Shown: positions 54,948 through 64,000, numbered from the stretch's first letter. The stretch: DNA of 64,000 bases from Amycolatopsis tolypomycina (GCF_900105945.1 NZ_FNSO01000003.1:964543-1028542), one strand, 5' to 3'. Program-made: numbers and translations. The notes: generated by a model not told the origin, from the sequence alone.

Positions 54948-56525
54948 CTAGGACGCTTGCCGCTCGACCCACCACAGCTTGCTGTTGAGGTGCTTGTCGG
55001 TTGCGCTGCGTAGCACGACGTCGCCGTGCCAGCGGTCGATCTGGCCACGCAGCCGCCACCCCAGGCTCTTCACCGACAGCGGCTTTCCGGCCCGGTCGGT
55101 CGGGAACGTCCCGGCCCACGGGTCGGTCCCGGTGGTCGGCTCGCCGGACTGGCGCAGCTGCTGGGAGGTCAGCCGGACGTCGCCGTGGATGTCGTCCCAG
55201 GCCATCAGGAACGCCCGCCACTCCCCGTCTTCCTCATCCAGCTCGCGGACGGAGTCGGCGTTGGCGAGGAACCCGCCGACCTGGTGGTGTTCCAGGAAGC
55301 CCCCGAGGTGGCGGGCCCACGGGGTGAACTGCCGCATCTGCGGTACCGCGCTGGCGGTCGGTGCGCCGTTGTTCGTCCAATCCAGAATGAGGATCAGCAC
55401 GTGCCGCAGCACGGTGGCCCGGTTGCCCGGGTCGAGGATCCACGAGTCGAGGTTCGGGATCGTGAACCCCGTGCGGGCCTCCGGGCGCGGGCAGTTCGGG
55501 TCGAGGCGCACCCACACCGAGCGGGAGGCCATGTCCCCGCCGGTGCGCAGGTTGTTGCCGGTGGCCAGCCACAACCGGTCATTGATGAAGTTCGCCGCGG
55601 AGTTCGTGCCCAGCCGCCGATCCGACCAGTTCCGTTCGGTGACCAGCCGGGCCAGCACGGCGGAGTTCACCATGGCGCCCTCGGCCAGGTTGTCGAACAC
55701 GATCACCCCCACGCTGTCGGCCAGCACCGTGGTGATGGCCTTGCGCAGCTCTTCCTCCGAGTCGGTCCAGGTCAGCACCCGCTGCCCGACCAGCAGCCCG
55801 ACGCAGCCGGCCAGGATCGTCTTGCCCGAGCCGGGCATGGACGCCTCGATCATCCCGAACGGCGACAACGCGCGGGTGTAGGGGCGGATCAGCGGGGTGA
55901 CCAGCAGCGCCAGGTAGTTGGCGCGGTCGGCGTCGCTGCGCCACGGGAAGTCCCGCAGGAACCGGTCGAGCAGGAACTCCCGCGACTCGGCCACCTCGCC
56001 CGGCGTGGGCTGTTCCGGGATCCGGCCGAGGTGCTGGTTGCCGGCCAGGTAGAACCCGGTCGCCGGGTCGTAGCCGGGGTCCTGCAACAGGGTTCCGTCC
56101 CGGCGCAGCACCGGGGTGGAGATGATCCGGTGCAGCACCGGCAGTTTCGGCCATGACCGCCGGGCCAACACAGCGTTGAGCACGGTGGCGTTCGGGGTGG
56201 TTTCCACTTCTTTCCCTTCGCGTTTGACGTCGATCACCTCGGCGTGCTCGGCCAGCAGCGAGGCGAGCAGCGGCGGCTTGAGGACCGAGGCGGTGATGGG
56301 CAACGCCACGTCGGCATCCCCGGCCTCGGTGTCCTCGGTGGCGCCGGAGATCTCCTCCACCACCACCGGGGCGCCCTCGGACACGTAGGTGTCCGGGATG
56401 ATCCGGTCGTCCAGCGCGCCGGTGAGGATGCGGATGGCGTCCGGGTCCTCACCGATGCGCAGCCGCGGGCGACCCGTGTTGCCCAGCGGCCACAGCGACC
56501 GGGCTTGTGCGGGTGTGCTGGCCAT
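54948..56525 (-). CDS. P-loop helicase-like ATPase, copy 2
   Basis: Identical 525-residue product to 29557-31134, Walker A and B included. Confidence 0.7.
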   Translation of the reverse strand: MASTPAQARSLWPLGNTGRPRLRIGEDPDAIRILTGALDDRIIPDTYVSEGAPVVVEEISGATEDTEAGDADVALPITASVLKPPLLASLLAEHAEVIDVKREGKEVETTPNATVLNAVLARRSWPKLPVLHRIISTPVLRRDGTLLQDPGYDPATGFYLAGNQHLGRIPEQPTPGEVAESREFLLDRFLRDFPWRSDADRANYLALLVTPLIRPYTRALSPFGMIEASMPGSGKTILAGCVGLLVGQRVLTWTDSEEELRKAITTVLADSVGVIVFDNLAEGAMVNSAVLARLVTERNWSDRRLGTNSAANFINDRLWLATGNNLRTGGDMASRSVWVRLDPNCPRPEARTGFTIPNLDSWILDPGNRATVLRHVLILILDWTNNGAPTASAVPQMRQFTPWARHLGGFLEHHQVGGFLANADSVRELDEEDGEWRAFLMAWDDIHGDVRLTSQQLRQSGEPTTGTDPWAGTFPTDRAGKPLSVKSLGWRLRGQIDRWHGDVVLRSATDKHLNSKLWWVERQAS

Positions 56526-56564
56526 GGCGTTCCCTCTCCGTCGTGCGGGTGATGCATGCCGCGC

Positions 56565-58160
56565 TTACGCGGCGGGTTCCAGCGGTTCGCCGGTGATGGC
56601 CTCGATCACGGCCGAGCCGAGGACTTCGGCCATGCCGGGCGGGACGGCGTTGCCCCAGCCGCGGACGCACTTGCGCTTGGACTTCGCGACCTTCGGCGGC
56701 ACCTTGTAGCCGGCAGGGAAACCCATTCCGGCGGCGATCTCGTGCGGTTCGAGCATCCGGAACGTGCACGCCTCGACCGGCGCGGTGCCGCCCACCAGGG
56801 CGTAGCGGTCGCGGGTGGTCAGCGTGCCGATCGGGTCGTCCGTGAGCTGGGTGCCGCCGTTGCCGTAGTAGGCCATCAGCAACGCCTGCCCCGCCTCGCC
56901 GGTCGGCGGGCCCACGAGGCCGTGGTGGTTGCCCCCGGCCGAGACGGTCGGGATCGGCCCGTCCAGCGGGTAGGCGGCGTTGAACGAGCCGCCGTTGCGC
57001 TGGATCGAGATGAACGGCGGCACCACCACCGCGGTCTCCCGGCGGCAGGTCTGCGTCCGCATCGGTTCGAGGATCGTGCTGGCGGTGTCGACCCCGGCCC
57101 GCGCGGCGCACGACACGAGCAGAGGCGGGCACACCAGCCCGTCGGTCTCCCGGGTGGTGCGCGTCGGCAGGGGCTCGCCGACGCTGGTGGCGTGCTGGCG
57201 CCACGTCCCGCCGGCCGGGGTGAGCAGCGCCCCGATGTGGCGGGCCAGCCCGGCCTTGATCCGGTTCATGGTGTTCTCGGTGAGCGGGTCCGGTCGGCCG
57301 TGGTCGTCGACCCGTTCCCCGATGCGCTGCCCGGGGTCGAGCGACCAGTCGATGATCGTGCTGGCCGGGAGCACGGCGGGTTCGACGATCTGGTGTCGGC
57401 AGGTGCGGTGCGGGCAGCGGTAGACGTACTGGCCGTGGCGGATGCCGTAGATCCCCATGGTGTTGCGGGGGTTCTTGAACACCTGCACCGCACTGACGAC
57501 CTGGTCGCAGACCGGGCAGTACGCCTTGGGGCGCAGCCACTTGTCCCAGTCCGGGTCCCGGCCGAGGCTCACGTGCCAGTAGGCCAGGAAGAACCGGTTG
57601 CGGGACTGCGCGATCTTCCCGAGGGTGGGGCCGGTGACGTGCATGGCGTTGAGCGCGATCACCTTGGTGCGGTAGCCGTAGAAGGCGATCTCGCGCCGCC
57701 ACCGGGCGAACTGGTCCCACTTCACGACCTGGACCACGTTCTCCACCACGCCCCCGAGCACCGGCGCACGCCGGATGGCCATGGCTTTGAGGTAGCGCGG
57801 GATCTCCTCCATCAGCGCCCGCGCCCGCGCGGTCTCCGGGTTGAGCGCCCGCGGCCCGGTCACCGGATCGAACAGCACCCCTTGCGTGCTCTGGTCGAAG
57901 TCGCGTTTCTCGCCGCGGGCGTCCGTCCACGGCGGACACGACGGCGAGGCCCAGAAGAAGTCCACCCGCGGGAACTTGCCGATGTCGGCCTTGGCGATGT
58001 CGCCCTCGTAGTGATCCATGCCGGGGTGGTTGTAGGCGTGGGTGGCGATGGCGTCGGGGTTGTGGTTGGCGGCCAGGACGCCCTCGGTGCCGGGCACGGC
58101 CAGGACGCCGGTGGTGTCGCCGCCGAACCCGGCGAACTCGTGGTAGGTGGTGACGGTCAT
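56565..58160 (-). CDS. DNA (cytosine-5) methyltransferase, copy 2
   Basis: Identical 531-residue product to 31174-32769; catalytic PSCPPWTD intact. Confidence 0.88.
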   Translation of the reverse strand: MTVTTYHEFAGFGGDTTGVLAVPGTEGVLAANHNPDAIATHAYNHPGMDHYEGDIAKADIGKFPRVDFFWASPSCPPWTDARGEKRDFDQSTQGVLFDPVTGPRALNPETARARALMEEIPRYLKAMAIRRAPVLGGVVENVVQVVKWDQFARWRREIAFYGYRTKVIALNAMHVTGPTLGKIAQSRNRFFLAYWHVSLGRDPDWDKWLRPKAYCPVCDQVVSAVQVFKNPRNTMGIYGIRHGQYVYRCPHRTCRHQIVEPAVLPASTIIDWSLDPGQRIGERVDDHGRPDPLTENTMNRIKAGLARHIGALLTPAGGTWRQHATSVGEPLPTRTTRETDGLVCPPLLVSCAARAGVDTASTILEPMRTQTCRRETAVVVPPFISIQRNGGSFNAAYPLDGPIPTVSAGGNHHGLVGPPTGEAGQALLMAYYGNGGTQLTDDPIGTLTTRDRYALVGGTAPVEACTFRMLEPHEIAAGMGFPAGYKVPPKVAKSKRKCVRGWGNAVPPGMAEVLGSAVIEAITGEPLEPAA

Positions 58161-58408
58161 CAGCGGATCTCCTTCCGGTGCCGGGTCGGGACGCGGCTGT
58201 TGCTCTGGGGTCGGTCGGCGCGTTCGGCGGTGGCCTGCACCGGCCCGGCAGGCGAGGCCGGTGCCACGACGGTCAGGTAAACGCGGCCGAGCTTCGACGC
58301 GCCTCGGTTGCGGTAGAAGCCGCTGGCTTCCTGGACGTCGAGCACGGTGGTGATGACCGCGACTGCTGCGGCGATCTCGGCCTCGGTGCCCTCGACACGG
58401 ATGCGCAT
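58160..58408 (-). CDS. Small conserved hypothetical protein, copy 2
   Basis: Identical to the 82-residue protein at 32769-33017, with the same TGATG couplings. Confidence 0.62.
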   Translation of the reverse strand: MRIRVEGTEAEIAAAVAVITTVLDVQEASGFYRNRGASKLGRVYLTVVAPASPAGPVQATAERADRPQSNSRVPTRHRKEIR

Positions 58409-58773
58409 CAGGCGGTCACCTTTCCGGCGCGGCGGTCGATGGCCTCGATCCAGCAGACCGCGGTGGCGGCGATCTGCACCAGCTCGGCCCGCAGCGCGGC
58501 GGGGTCGTCATCGGCCAGCCCCTCGTAGACCTCCTCGCGCAGGATGTGCAGCCAGGTGAGGCGCCCTTCGGCGCGAGCCAGCTCGGTGGCGAACCGGGCG
58601 GTGTGGGCGGCGTCGGCGGCGCGGCGCGACAGGCCGGTCAGCGCGACGTCGGGGCCGGTGCCGTCGGGGTGGTTCTGCTCGCCCCACTGGGTGTCCTGCC
58701 GGGTGCGTTCGGCGGCGACCTCGGCCAGCACGGTGAACGTGGGGTGCGCGGCGACGGGGTGGGTGGTAGTCAT
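58408..58773 (-). CDS. MazG-like protein, copy 2
   Basis: Identical to the 121-residue protein at 33017-33382. Confidence 0.62.
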   Translation of the reverse strand: MTTTHPVAAHPTFTVLAEVAAERTRQDTQWGEQNHPDGTGPDVALTGLSRRAADAAHTARFATELARAEGRLTWLHILREEVYEGLADDDPAALRAELVQIAATAVCWIEAIDRRAGKVTA

Positions 58774-58807
58774 GGCGCGGGCTCGCTTTCGGGAGGCGGG
58801 CACGGGA

Positions 58808-58836
58808 AGGGCCGGGCACGCGCGGTGCCCGGCCCT
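58808..58836 (-). terminator. Hairpin between transcription units, copy 2
   Basis: Duplicate of the 12-bp stem at 33417-33445. Confidence 0.55.
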
Positions 58837-58854
58837 CTCTGGTGTCCTTAGTGG

Positions 58855-59637
58855 TCAGTGGTGCTGGTCGGTGCAGGTGGAGCAGACCCAGTGCTGGGGG
58901 TCGTGTTCGCGCCAGCCGACGGCGCGGGCGTCGCGCTCGATCGCGTTCCGCCCGGCGACGTGCGGCGTGGTGTAGGCGTCCCAGCCGTCGAAGAACCAGG
59001 CGTGCCTGTCGCGGCACGACGGGGCCGCGCACCGCAGGGCCCAGCCCGGCGAGGTGGTGTCCCGGCGGATCTGCGCGTCCCCGTCGCCGGGCCCGGCGCA
59101 CTCGGCCATGGCGGCGGCATCGGCGTAGGTGTCGAACCCGCCGGGGTCGGGCTTGCCGTCCTGCCAGATTCGCCACTGGGGTGGCCAGGGCACCCACGAG
59201 GTGCGGGCGTACACCAGCGGCCGGTGTTCGTGGCGCGCGTCCTGCAGGTCGGTGATCAGCGCGAGGTACGTCCGCTGCGTGGCCGGGTCGTCGGCGATGA
59301 CCGCGCCGGGGCGGTCCCAGTCGATCCCGGCCTGCTCGTACCACTGCGCCACCTCGCGGGCGTAGGCGATCGGCGCGGCCGGGCAGACGCACAGCCCGGA
59401 CGCGGCGTGCACGAGACGCCAGTTCCCGGTGTAGCGCAACGGCTCGCCGGTCACGTGCGGAACCAGCAGCACCCCGGGGATCGCGGTGGTTTCCCCGGCG
59501 ACCGGCTGCGTGCCCACGGTCATGGCGAGGCTCACGGTGGTGAGGGTGGTCTGCTCGGGCGGGACCGGGGTGCGCGGGTACCTGCGCCACCGCTCGGGGA
59601 TCTGCTGGTCCTCGGGCGGGGTGAGGGTGCGGGTCAT
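58855..59637 (-). CDS. Hypothetical protein with zinc-ribbon-like C-terminus, copy 2
   Basis: Identical to the 260-residue protein at 33464-34246. Confidence 0.6.
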   Translation of the reverse strand: MTRTLTPPEDQQIPERWRRYPRTPVPPEQTTLTTVSLAMTVGTQPVAGETTAIPGVLLVPHVTGEPLRYTGNWRLVHAASGLCVCPAAPIAYAREVAQWYEQAGIDWDRPGAVIADDPATQRTYLALITDLQDARHEHRPLVYARTSWVPWPPQWRIWQDGKPDPGGFDTYADAAAMAECAGPGDGDAQIRRDTTSPGWALRCAAPSCRDRHAWFFDGWDAYTTPHVAGRNAIERDARAVGWREHDPQHWVCSTCTDQHH

Positions 59638-59927
59638 CACGCGGCCTCGCTTCCGGCTTCGTAGAGGTTCCAGCAGTCCGCGCAGTCGCACAGCCGTCCC
59701 AGCCCGGGGCCGTCGACGGTGCCGGGCTCGATCACGACCGGGTCGGGCTCGGCCTGCGCGGTCGGGCTGGCGGCGTGCCAGGTCGGGATGACCTCCGGTG
59801 CCTGCAGGTCTGCGTCCGCGCAGTCGCAGCCGGAGGCGAGGCAGGGGCGGGTGTCGTCGGTGAGCGGGTGTTCGCGGTGGTGGCTGTCGAGGTGGGTGCA
59901 GGCGCAGCGGTGGACGATGGCGGCCAT
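59637..59927 (-). CDS. Small Cys/His-rich protein, copy 2
   Basis: Identical to the 96-residue protein at 34246-34536. Confidence 0.58.
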   Translation of the reverse strand: MAAIVHRCACTHLDSHHREHPLTDDTRPCLASGCDCADADLQAPEVIPTWHAASPTAQAEPDPVVIEPGTVDGPGLGRLCDCADCWNLYEAGSEAA

Positions 59928-60460
59928 CAGGGTGTCCTTCCGTGGTGTCGACGGTGCAGGTACGGCGGCAGGGACAGGAAGTGCAGGGTGTGCCAGCCCT
60001 CGCGGTGCAAGCCCGGCAGCGCGTCGGTGATCGCGGCGTGCATGGCCCACACGACCGGGTCCGGGACCCGCCGGGCCATGCCGCACACGGCGCAGATCCG
60101 GCCGTCGCGGCCGCCGTTGCGGGCCAGCACGGTCAGCAGCGGCGGCAGCACCACCAGCCCGACCGTGGCCGCGTCGAACTCGGCCGCGAGGTCGAGCAGG
60201 TGCGCACGGAACCGGGGCAGGTAGTTGGTGACGTCCCACACGACCGTCCCGCCCGCGGCGAGCACCGCCCGGGTGTCGGCGGTGCCGTCGGCGACGGCGG
60301 CGGCGTTCACCGACGGGTCGGCCGAGCACCCGCACGGCGAAAGCGCGGAGCGGCGTTCGTCGAGGGAGATCACCGTGGCTCCGGGCGGGGCGTGCTGGTG
60401 GCGCCAGGTGGTTTTCCCGGCGCCGGCCGGGCCGATGGTGGCGTACAGGGTGGGCCTCAC
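59927..60460 (-). CDS. Polynucleotide-kinase-like P-loop protein, copy 2
   Basis: Identical to the 177-residue protein at 34536-35069; Walker A intact. Confidence 0.7.
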   Translation of the reverse strand: MRPTLYATIGPAGAGKTTWRHQHAPPGATVISLDERRSALSPCGCSADPSVNAAAVADGTADTRAVLAAGGTVVWDVTNYLPRFRAHLLDLAAEFDAATVGLVVLPPLLTVLARNGGRDGRICAVCGMARRVPDPVVWAMHAAITDALPGLHREGWHTLHFLSLPPYLHRRHHGRTP

Positions 60461-61218
60461 GCGGCCTGCCTGCGCGGCAGGGCGATCACGGCCGCGGTCG
60501 CGTTATCCGAGGCCGGGTTGTGCTTGCCGGCCTCGTACAACACGGCGACCTCCACCAGGACGTCGGCGAGTCTCTGCGGGTCGTCGTGGAACACCCGCAC
60601 CAGCTCCTCGATCTGTCCGGTCGCGAGTGGCTTGTGGACGCCGTCGCTGGTCACGATGATCAGCTCGACGTCCGCGTCCTCGCCGCGCAGCGGGGTCCAC
60701 GACATCGTCGACACGGTCGCGAACTTCAGCCCGTTGAGCACGTAGTCGGCCAGGACTTCCGTTGCAGCCCCGACCCGTTCCAGCGCCTCGCGGTCGGCGT
60801 CGGTGAGGCCGGGGTTGTCGAGCATGTGCCGGATGTGCTCCCCGGCGGTCTGGTCGACCGTCCAGCGGCGCAGCCCGGCGGTGGCCGAGTAGGTCCAGAC
60901 CGCGGCGTCGCCGACGTGGGCGATCTCGATCTGCCCGTTCACGACCGAGGCGACCGCGGCGACCGCGTTGGGGCCGCCGGGGTAGTCGGGCATCGTGTCC
61001 GCGGCCGCCATCAGCCCGGCCTGTGCTCCACGGTGGGCCGCCACGGTCGCGGCTGTTCCGGCGGCCAGCTGCGCCGCGGCGCACGTGCGCAGTTCGGACC
61101 CGATGCCGTCGACGACCGCGGCGGCGGTGCCGAGCGAGGTGGTGACGACGGTTGCGGCGTCGGCGTTGGCGGGGCGGCCACCGACGTGGGTGGCCGTGGC
61201 GACGGTGAGCATGGTCAT
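60457..61218 (-). CDS. PP2C-like phosphatase, copy 2
   Basis: Identical to the 253-residue protein at 35066-35827; all metal-binding positions kept. Confidence 0.8.
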   Translation of the reverse strand: MTMLTVATATHVGGRPANADAATVVTTSLGTAAAVVDGIGSELRTCAAAQLAAGTAATVAAHRGAQAGLMAAADTMPDYPGGPNAVAAVASVVNGQIEIAHVGDAAVWTYSATAGLRRWTVDQTAGEHIRHMLDNPGLTDADREALERVGAATEVLADYVLNGLKFATVSTMSWTPLRGEDADVELIIVTSDGVHKPLATGQIEELVRVFHDDPQRLADVLVEVAVLYEAGKHNPASDNATAAVIALPRRQAA

Positions 61219-61258
61219 GAGATGGCTCGCTTTCCGTTGGTGTGCAGACGGTTGGTCC

Positions 61259-62190
61259 TCAGGCGGCGCGGCGGGTGCCCTGCCGCGGGGTGATCCGCCG
61301 GGGGTTGCCCTCCCCAGCCGCGAGTGCCGTCTCGATCACCCCGTCGTCCTTGACGGCGGAGTCGGGGGTGTTCCAGGCCGCGACCGCGGCCCGTAGCTCG
61401 GCCCGCGCGTAGTCCTTGTCCAGCAGCCGCGCCCCGACCAGCTGACCGAGGGCATAGGCAGCGGTCGAGAGGGCTTTGTTCCGCTGCCCTGACGGGGCCG
61501 CCGCGACCCGGTCGCACTCGGCCCGCACCGCTTTCGCTGCGTACGCACTCGGGGCGGCTACGGCCTTCTCGGTTCGCCCCGAGTTGCCCGCAGGCGGGAG
61601 TTTGACGCTGGCCTGGATCAGCCACCCCGGCAGCGGCGGGCCGTCGGTGTCGTCGAGCAGCTCGTAGGCCCCGTCCTCGCGGACACTGCCGGGGGCGAGG
61701 GCGTAGCCGCCCCAGCCGCGGGTGTCCACATGCCCCGCGATCCACTTGACGGTCGAGCCGAGCCGCACCCCGGGCGGCACCGGGTACCACAGCTGGCGCC
61801 CGCCGCTGGGGGTCGAGGTGGTCCACGTGTACGGCAGCGGCCCGCCCGCACCGCGGCGAGGGCTTGCAGCTCTTCCCAGCCGTCGGGGCCGGCCGGTTCG
61901 TCGGGCTTGCGGACGTCGCAGTCGATGACGTGCCAGCCGGACTTGCCCGGGAACACCGCGACGTTGTACGGGGCCGTCGCCCACACCCGCGTGATCGTCT
62001 CCGGGTCGGTGGTGGCCAGCGACTCCGGCGTCACGTGCTCCGCCGCGCACGGGCCCCGGCCGGGGCAGGTGTCCTTGCGGTGCCAGGCGGGCGGCCACTT
62101 GCGGTTCGGCATGATCGGGAACACCGCCCACCCTCTGCCAGCCATGGCCAGCGCGACCCGTTCCAGTGCGGCGCGTTGGGCATCGCTCAT
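61259..62190 (-). pseudogene. Prim-Pol gene, copy 2, 1-bp frameshift
   Basis: Compared with 35868-36800 one C is missing near 61,845 (GCCCGCCCGCAC here against GCCCGCCCCGCAC in copy 1). The frame shifts after about residue 115, between the catalytic DCD motif and YTWTTSTPSG. Both halves are otherwise identical to copy 1. Either the gene is dead in this copy or the base was missed in sequencing. Confidence 0.75.
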
Positions 62191-62486
62191 GCGTCGATCT
62201 CCTTTCGCCAGTCGGGCCGGGGGTCCCAGGCCGCGACGTCGTGCAGGTGCACCCGAAACGCCCGCGCCAGCGCCTCGGCCAGCCGGTCCACATCGGACGG
62301 CGGCTCTTTCGCGGCGCGCAGCAGCCGCACCAGGGCGGGGCAGGTGGCCGAGGCGTAGAACTCGCGGGCGTTCCACGCCCCGGCCACCGTCCGCCCGGCG
62401 CGGCGGGCGGTGGTGGTGTCGGCGCCGGTGTGCTCGGTCAGCCACGCGGCGACCTCGGCCGCGCTGTACTTCTCCTTGCCCGCCAC
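62187..62486 (-). CDS. Small hypothetical protein, copy 2
   Basis: Identical to the 99-residue protein at 36797-37096. Confidence 0.58.
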   Translation of the reverse strand: MAGKEKYSAAEVAAWLTEHTGADTTTARRAGRTVAGAWNAREFYASATCPALVRLLRAAKEPPSDVDRLAEALARAFRVHLHDVAAWDPRPDWRKEIDA

Positions 62487-62502
62487 CGCCGATCACCCCG
62501 GC

Positions 62503-63131
62503 CTACGTGCCGTGCGGACCGGCGGGGCGGCGAAAGGCGGTGGTCCAGCCGGTGAGCCAGTTGTGGATGACGAACCGGTCCTGGCGCAGGTCGTGGGCGA
62601 TCGCGGCGAGGGTGGGCATCTGGTCGAAGTCGGTGAAGGCCAGCACGCCCGGTTCGTGGTAGACCTGCGCGGGGCCGTCGGGCTGCGGCCGGGCGGAGAT
62701 CAGCTCGGCCGGCCAGCCGCACCACACCTGACCCTTGCTCAGCACCCGGTTGATGACCTCATCCGGCGAGTGCACCCGGGCGGCAGGGTCGTAGCCCTCG
62801 CGCAGCCCGAGCGCCAGCAGCATGCACGAGCGGGCGTCCTGGCCCCGGCTGAGCCAGGTGCCGCGGGCGGCGAGTGCGGCGGCGGCGCGTTCGCAGTCGG
62901 CGATGCCCGGGGTGCCGTGGGTGCGGCTGGGGTCGCGCACCAGCAGCAGCGACGAGGTGATCCCGTTGGTGCTGCGGGCGTAGGCGGTCAGCGGGACGCC
63001 GGTGTCCTGCGACACCGCCGCGATCTCCTCGACCACGTCGGCGATCGGGAAGAACGGCTCTGCGCTGAGCAGCTCGTGCACCCACACCCCGGGTGCGTTG
63101 ACGGCTACGACGTAGGGCTGGCGAACGTCAC
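62503..63131 (-). pseudogene. 209-aa hypothetical gene, copy 2, frameshift near its start
   Basis: One G is missing at about 63,117 (GTAGGGCTGG against GTAGGGGCTGG), which shifts the frame at codon 5-7 after GTG 63131. The rest matches 37113-37742 exactly. Confidence 0.7.
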
Positions 63132-63230
63132 TTGTTCTCCCCTTTCTGCGCGGCTTCCCGCTGCTGGCGTTCGATCTCTTCCTGCTGACGCTGCAGCTCG
63201 CGGTGCAGGCACCGAGTCGTTGGTGGTCAT
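63128..63230 (-). pseudogene. 34-aa helical protein gene, copy 2, two 1-bp deletions
   Basis: Two single C bases present in copy 1 (37739-37843) are missing at about 63,207 and 63,213, so the length (103 bases) is no longer a multiple of three. Confidence 0.6.
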
Positions 63231-63594
63231 GCCGCCACCGCCAGCACAGGCAGCAGCGCGGCGTGGGTGCGGCGCGGGATCGCGCCGGCGGCCTGGTCGA
63301 CGGCGCGCCAGATGACAACCGGGAACGCGCCGTCCTCGCCGGGGCGGCCAGGCGCGTGGGTGCGCCGTCGCGGCCGGGGTGGGTGTAGGCGAACCAGCGC
63401 AGCCGGAACACCGCCGCGTCGGCCCGGTCCGGGACCAGCCCGCCGGGCGCGGCGGCGCGGATCAGGCCGAGCGCGGCCGCGGGGGGTGACCCGACGGCGA
63501 GCACGGCACCGTCCGCGCGGTGAGCACGGCCGGGCGCGCACCCCGAGGCAGGCGTAGGCGTCGGTGCCCGACAGGTCGGGCGAGGCAGGAACAT
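63227..63594 (-). pseudogene. 124-aa hypothetical gene, copy 2, many small indels
   Basis: Compared with 37840-38214 there are about ten 1-2 base gains or losses (net minus 7), for example GCCGGGGCGG against GCCGGGGGCGG and GCGGGGGGTGACCC against GCGGGGCGGGTGACCCC. All lie in G/C runs. The frame is destroyed. Confidence 0.75.
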
Positions 63595-63688
63595 GGCGAA
63601 GCTCCTTTGCAGTCAACGAAGTGGGGCCGCCGGGCCGCGCGGGGCAATCAGGTGGCCGGCCGCGCAGCCCGGCGAAGACAGCGGCAGC

Positions 63689-63727
63689 GCCGGGCCCTGC
63701 CGGGCCGACACCCCGGCAGGGCCCGGC
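63689..63727 (-). terminator. Long perfect hairpin, copy 2
   Basis: Duplicate of the 16-bp stem at 38309-38347, again just beyond the stop of the HExGH gene. Confidence 0.7.
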
Positions 63728-63729
63728 GG

Positions 63730-64000
63730 CTAGTTGAAGTGGCTGCCCGGGAGACGGCCGGTGCGCACCAGCTCGCGGGTGTAGCGCTGGATCCGGGACC
63801 AGTTGGCGCGCATCAGCTTCTGCGCTTCCCGCTCGTACCAGCCATCGGAGTGGGAGCCGTAGCGCTTCATCCGGCGGAACTCGGCCCAGTCCGCGCGGGA
63901 TCCGTCCTTGGCCCAGGAGAGCGCGGTGGAGCGGGGCATGCCGTGGTGGCGGCGCACCCATTCCGCGGCCGCCGCCCAGCCGGCCAGCGTCATCACCAGG
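63730..64000 (-). CDS. M41-like HExGH protein, copy 2, C-terminal part only
   Basis: The last 89 residues match the protein at 38350-38835 exactly. The HEVGH site and start codon lie beyond the window end. No indel is seen here, so the error-rich stretch ends before 63,600. Confidence 0.7.
   Translation of the reverse strand, partial: LVMTLAGWAAAAEWVRRHHGMPRSTALSWAKDGSRADWAEFRRMKRYGSHSDGWYEREAQKLMRANWSRIQRYTRELVRTGRLPGSHFN

Larger units (their letters stand above)
52753..64000. mobile_element. AICE copy 2, head-to-tail, incomplete at window end
   Basis: The sequence matches copy 1 at an offset of 25,391 bases from 52753 to about 61,845, then 25,390, and 25,380 from about 63,600 on. About 11.2 kb are visible, from the att repeat to inside the HExGH gene. 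I noticed no substitution in the first 9 kb. Frame-breaking indels start at 61,845 and cluster at 63,115-63,590. Confidence 0.9.

Noticed and set aside
27362..64000. CRISPR array among the many short repeats
   Set aside because: The repeats are 6-8 bases with irregular spacing and orientation; no 20-40-base repeat/spacer pattern and no cas genes occur.

Overview
The window reads as a high-GC actinomycete chromosome, most like Amycolatopsis or a relative in the Pseudonocardiales. The reasons are the very high G+C at third codon positions, frequent GTG/TTG starts, a glnX-glnH-pknG operon, an SsgA-family protein, a RamC-like lanthionine synthetase, and an actinomycete integrative and conjugative element (AICE) inserted in tRNA-Phe, the target known for pMEA100 of A. 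mediterranei. No database search was run. Names rest on motifs and gene order.

Chromosomal part (1-27,404). The left end has the tail of a GT39-like glycosyltransferase and two small membrane proteins. A class III-type lanthionine synthetase gene follows (1449-4013) with no recognisable precursor peptide. After it comes an unusual non-coding stretch with a terminator, a roughly 68-bp tandem hairpin repeat, and a hairpin beside two perfect DnaA boxes. Next are a thioesterase/iron-alcohol-dehydrogenase pair divergent from a ThDP enzyme, a cold-shock gene, a copper-chaperone-like gene, an acoX / short acoA-like / GAF-regulator cluster, and a histidine kinase without a visible partner. The best defined operon is glnX-glnH-pknG (13,837-18,924), which links amino-acid sensing to the kinase PknG. 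It is followed by a PaaI-type thioesterase, a ProP-like transporter, a three-gene SigE-family sigma factor operon, an L,D-transpeptidase lipoprotein, a second cold-shock gene with a 5' leader motif shared with the first, a structured non-coding region, two less characterised genes, and tRNA-Glu, tRNA-Asp and tRNA-Phe.

AICE copy 1 (27,362-52,752, 25,391 bp per unit). Integrase and excisionase lie next to the tRNA-Phe att site. Thirteen copies of an 8-bp repeat follow (candidate origin iterons), then a P-loop helicase-like ATPase, a lone cytosine-C5 methyltransferase, small genes, a polynucleotide-kinase-like protein, a PP2C-like phosphatase and a primase-polymerase. The transfer block has an HExGH protein, a candidate clt locus of repeated AGGGAA hexamers, an FtsK/TraB-type translocase and several small membrane proteins. 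Further right are small unknowns, a DUF4097-like protein, an SsgA-like protein and a Pif-like NUDIX protein. A short GntR regulator, a small membrane protein, an XRE-TPR regulator convergent with an APH-family protein, and a membrane protein complete the unit. Most minus-strand genes overlap by 1 or 4 bp, which implies coupled translation in long operons.

AICE copy 2 (52,753 to the window end). A second, head-to-tail copy starts at a repeated 3' end of tRNA-Phe. I found no difference from copy 1 for about 9 kb. There is then one 1-bp deletion near 61,845 and a dense set of 1-2 bp indels at 63,115-63,590, nearly all in short G/C runs. They break several reading frames and look more like base-calling errors than evolution. 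The tandem duplication, the candidate cis sites (iterons, clt, integrase arm sites) and the atypical lanthionine synthetase are the points most worth checking.
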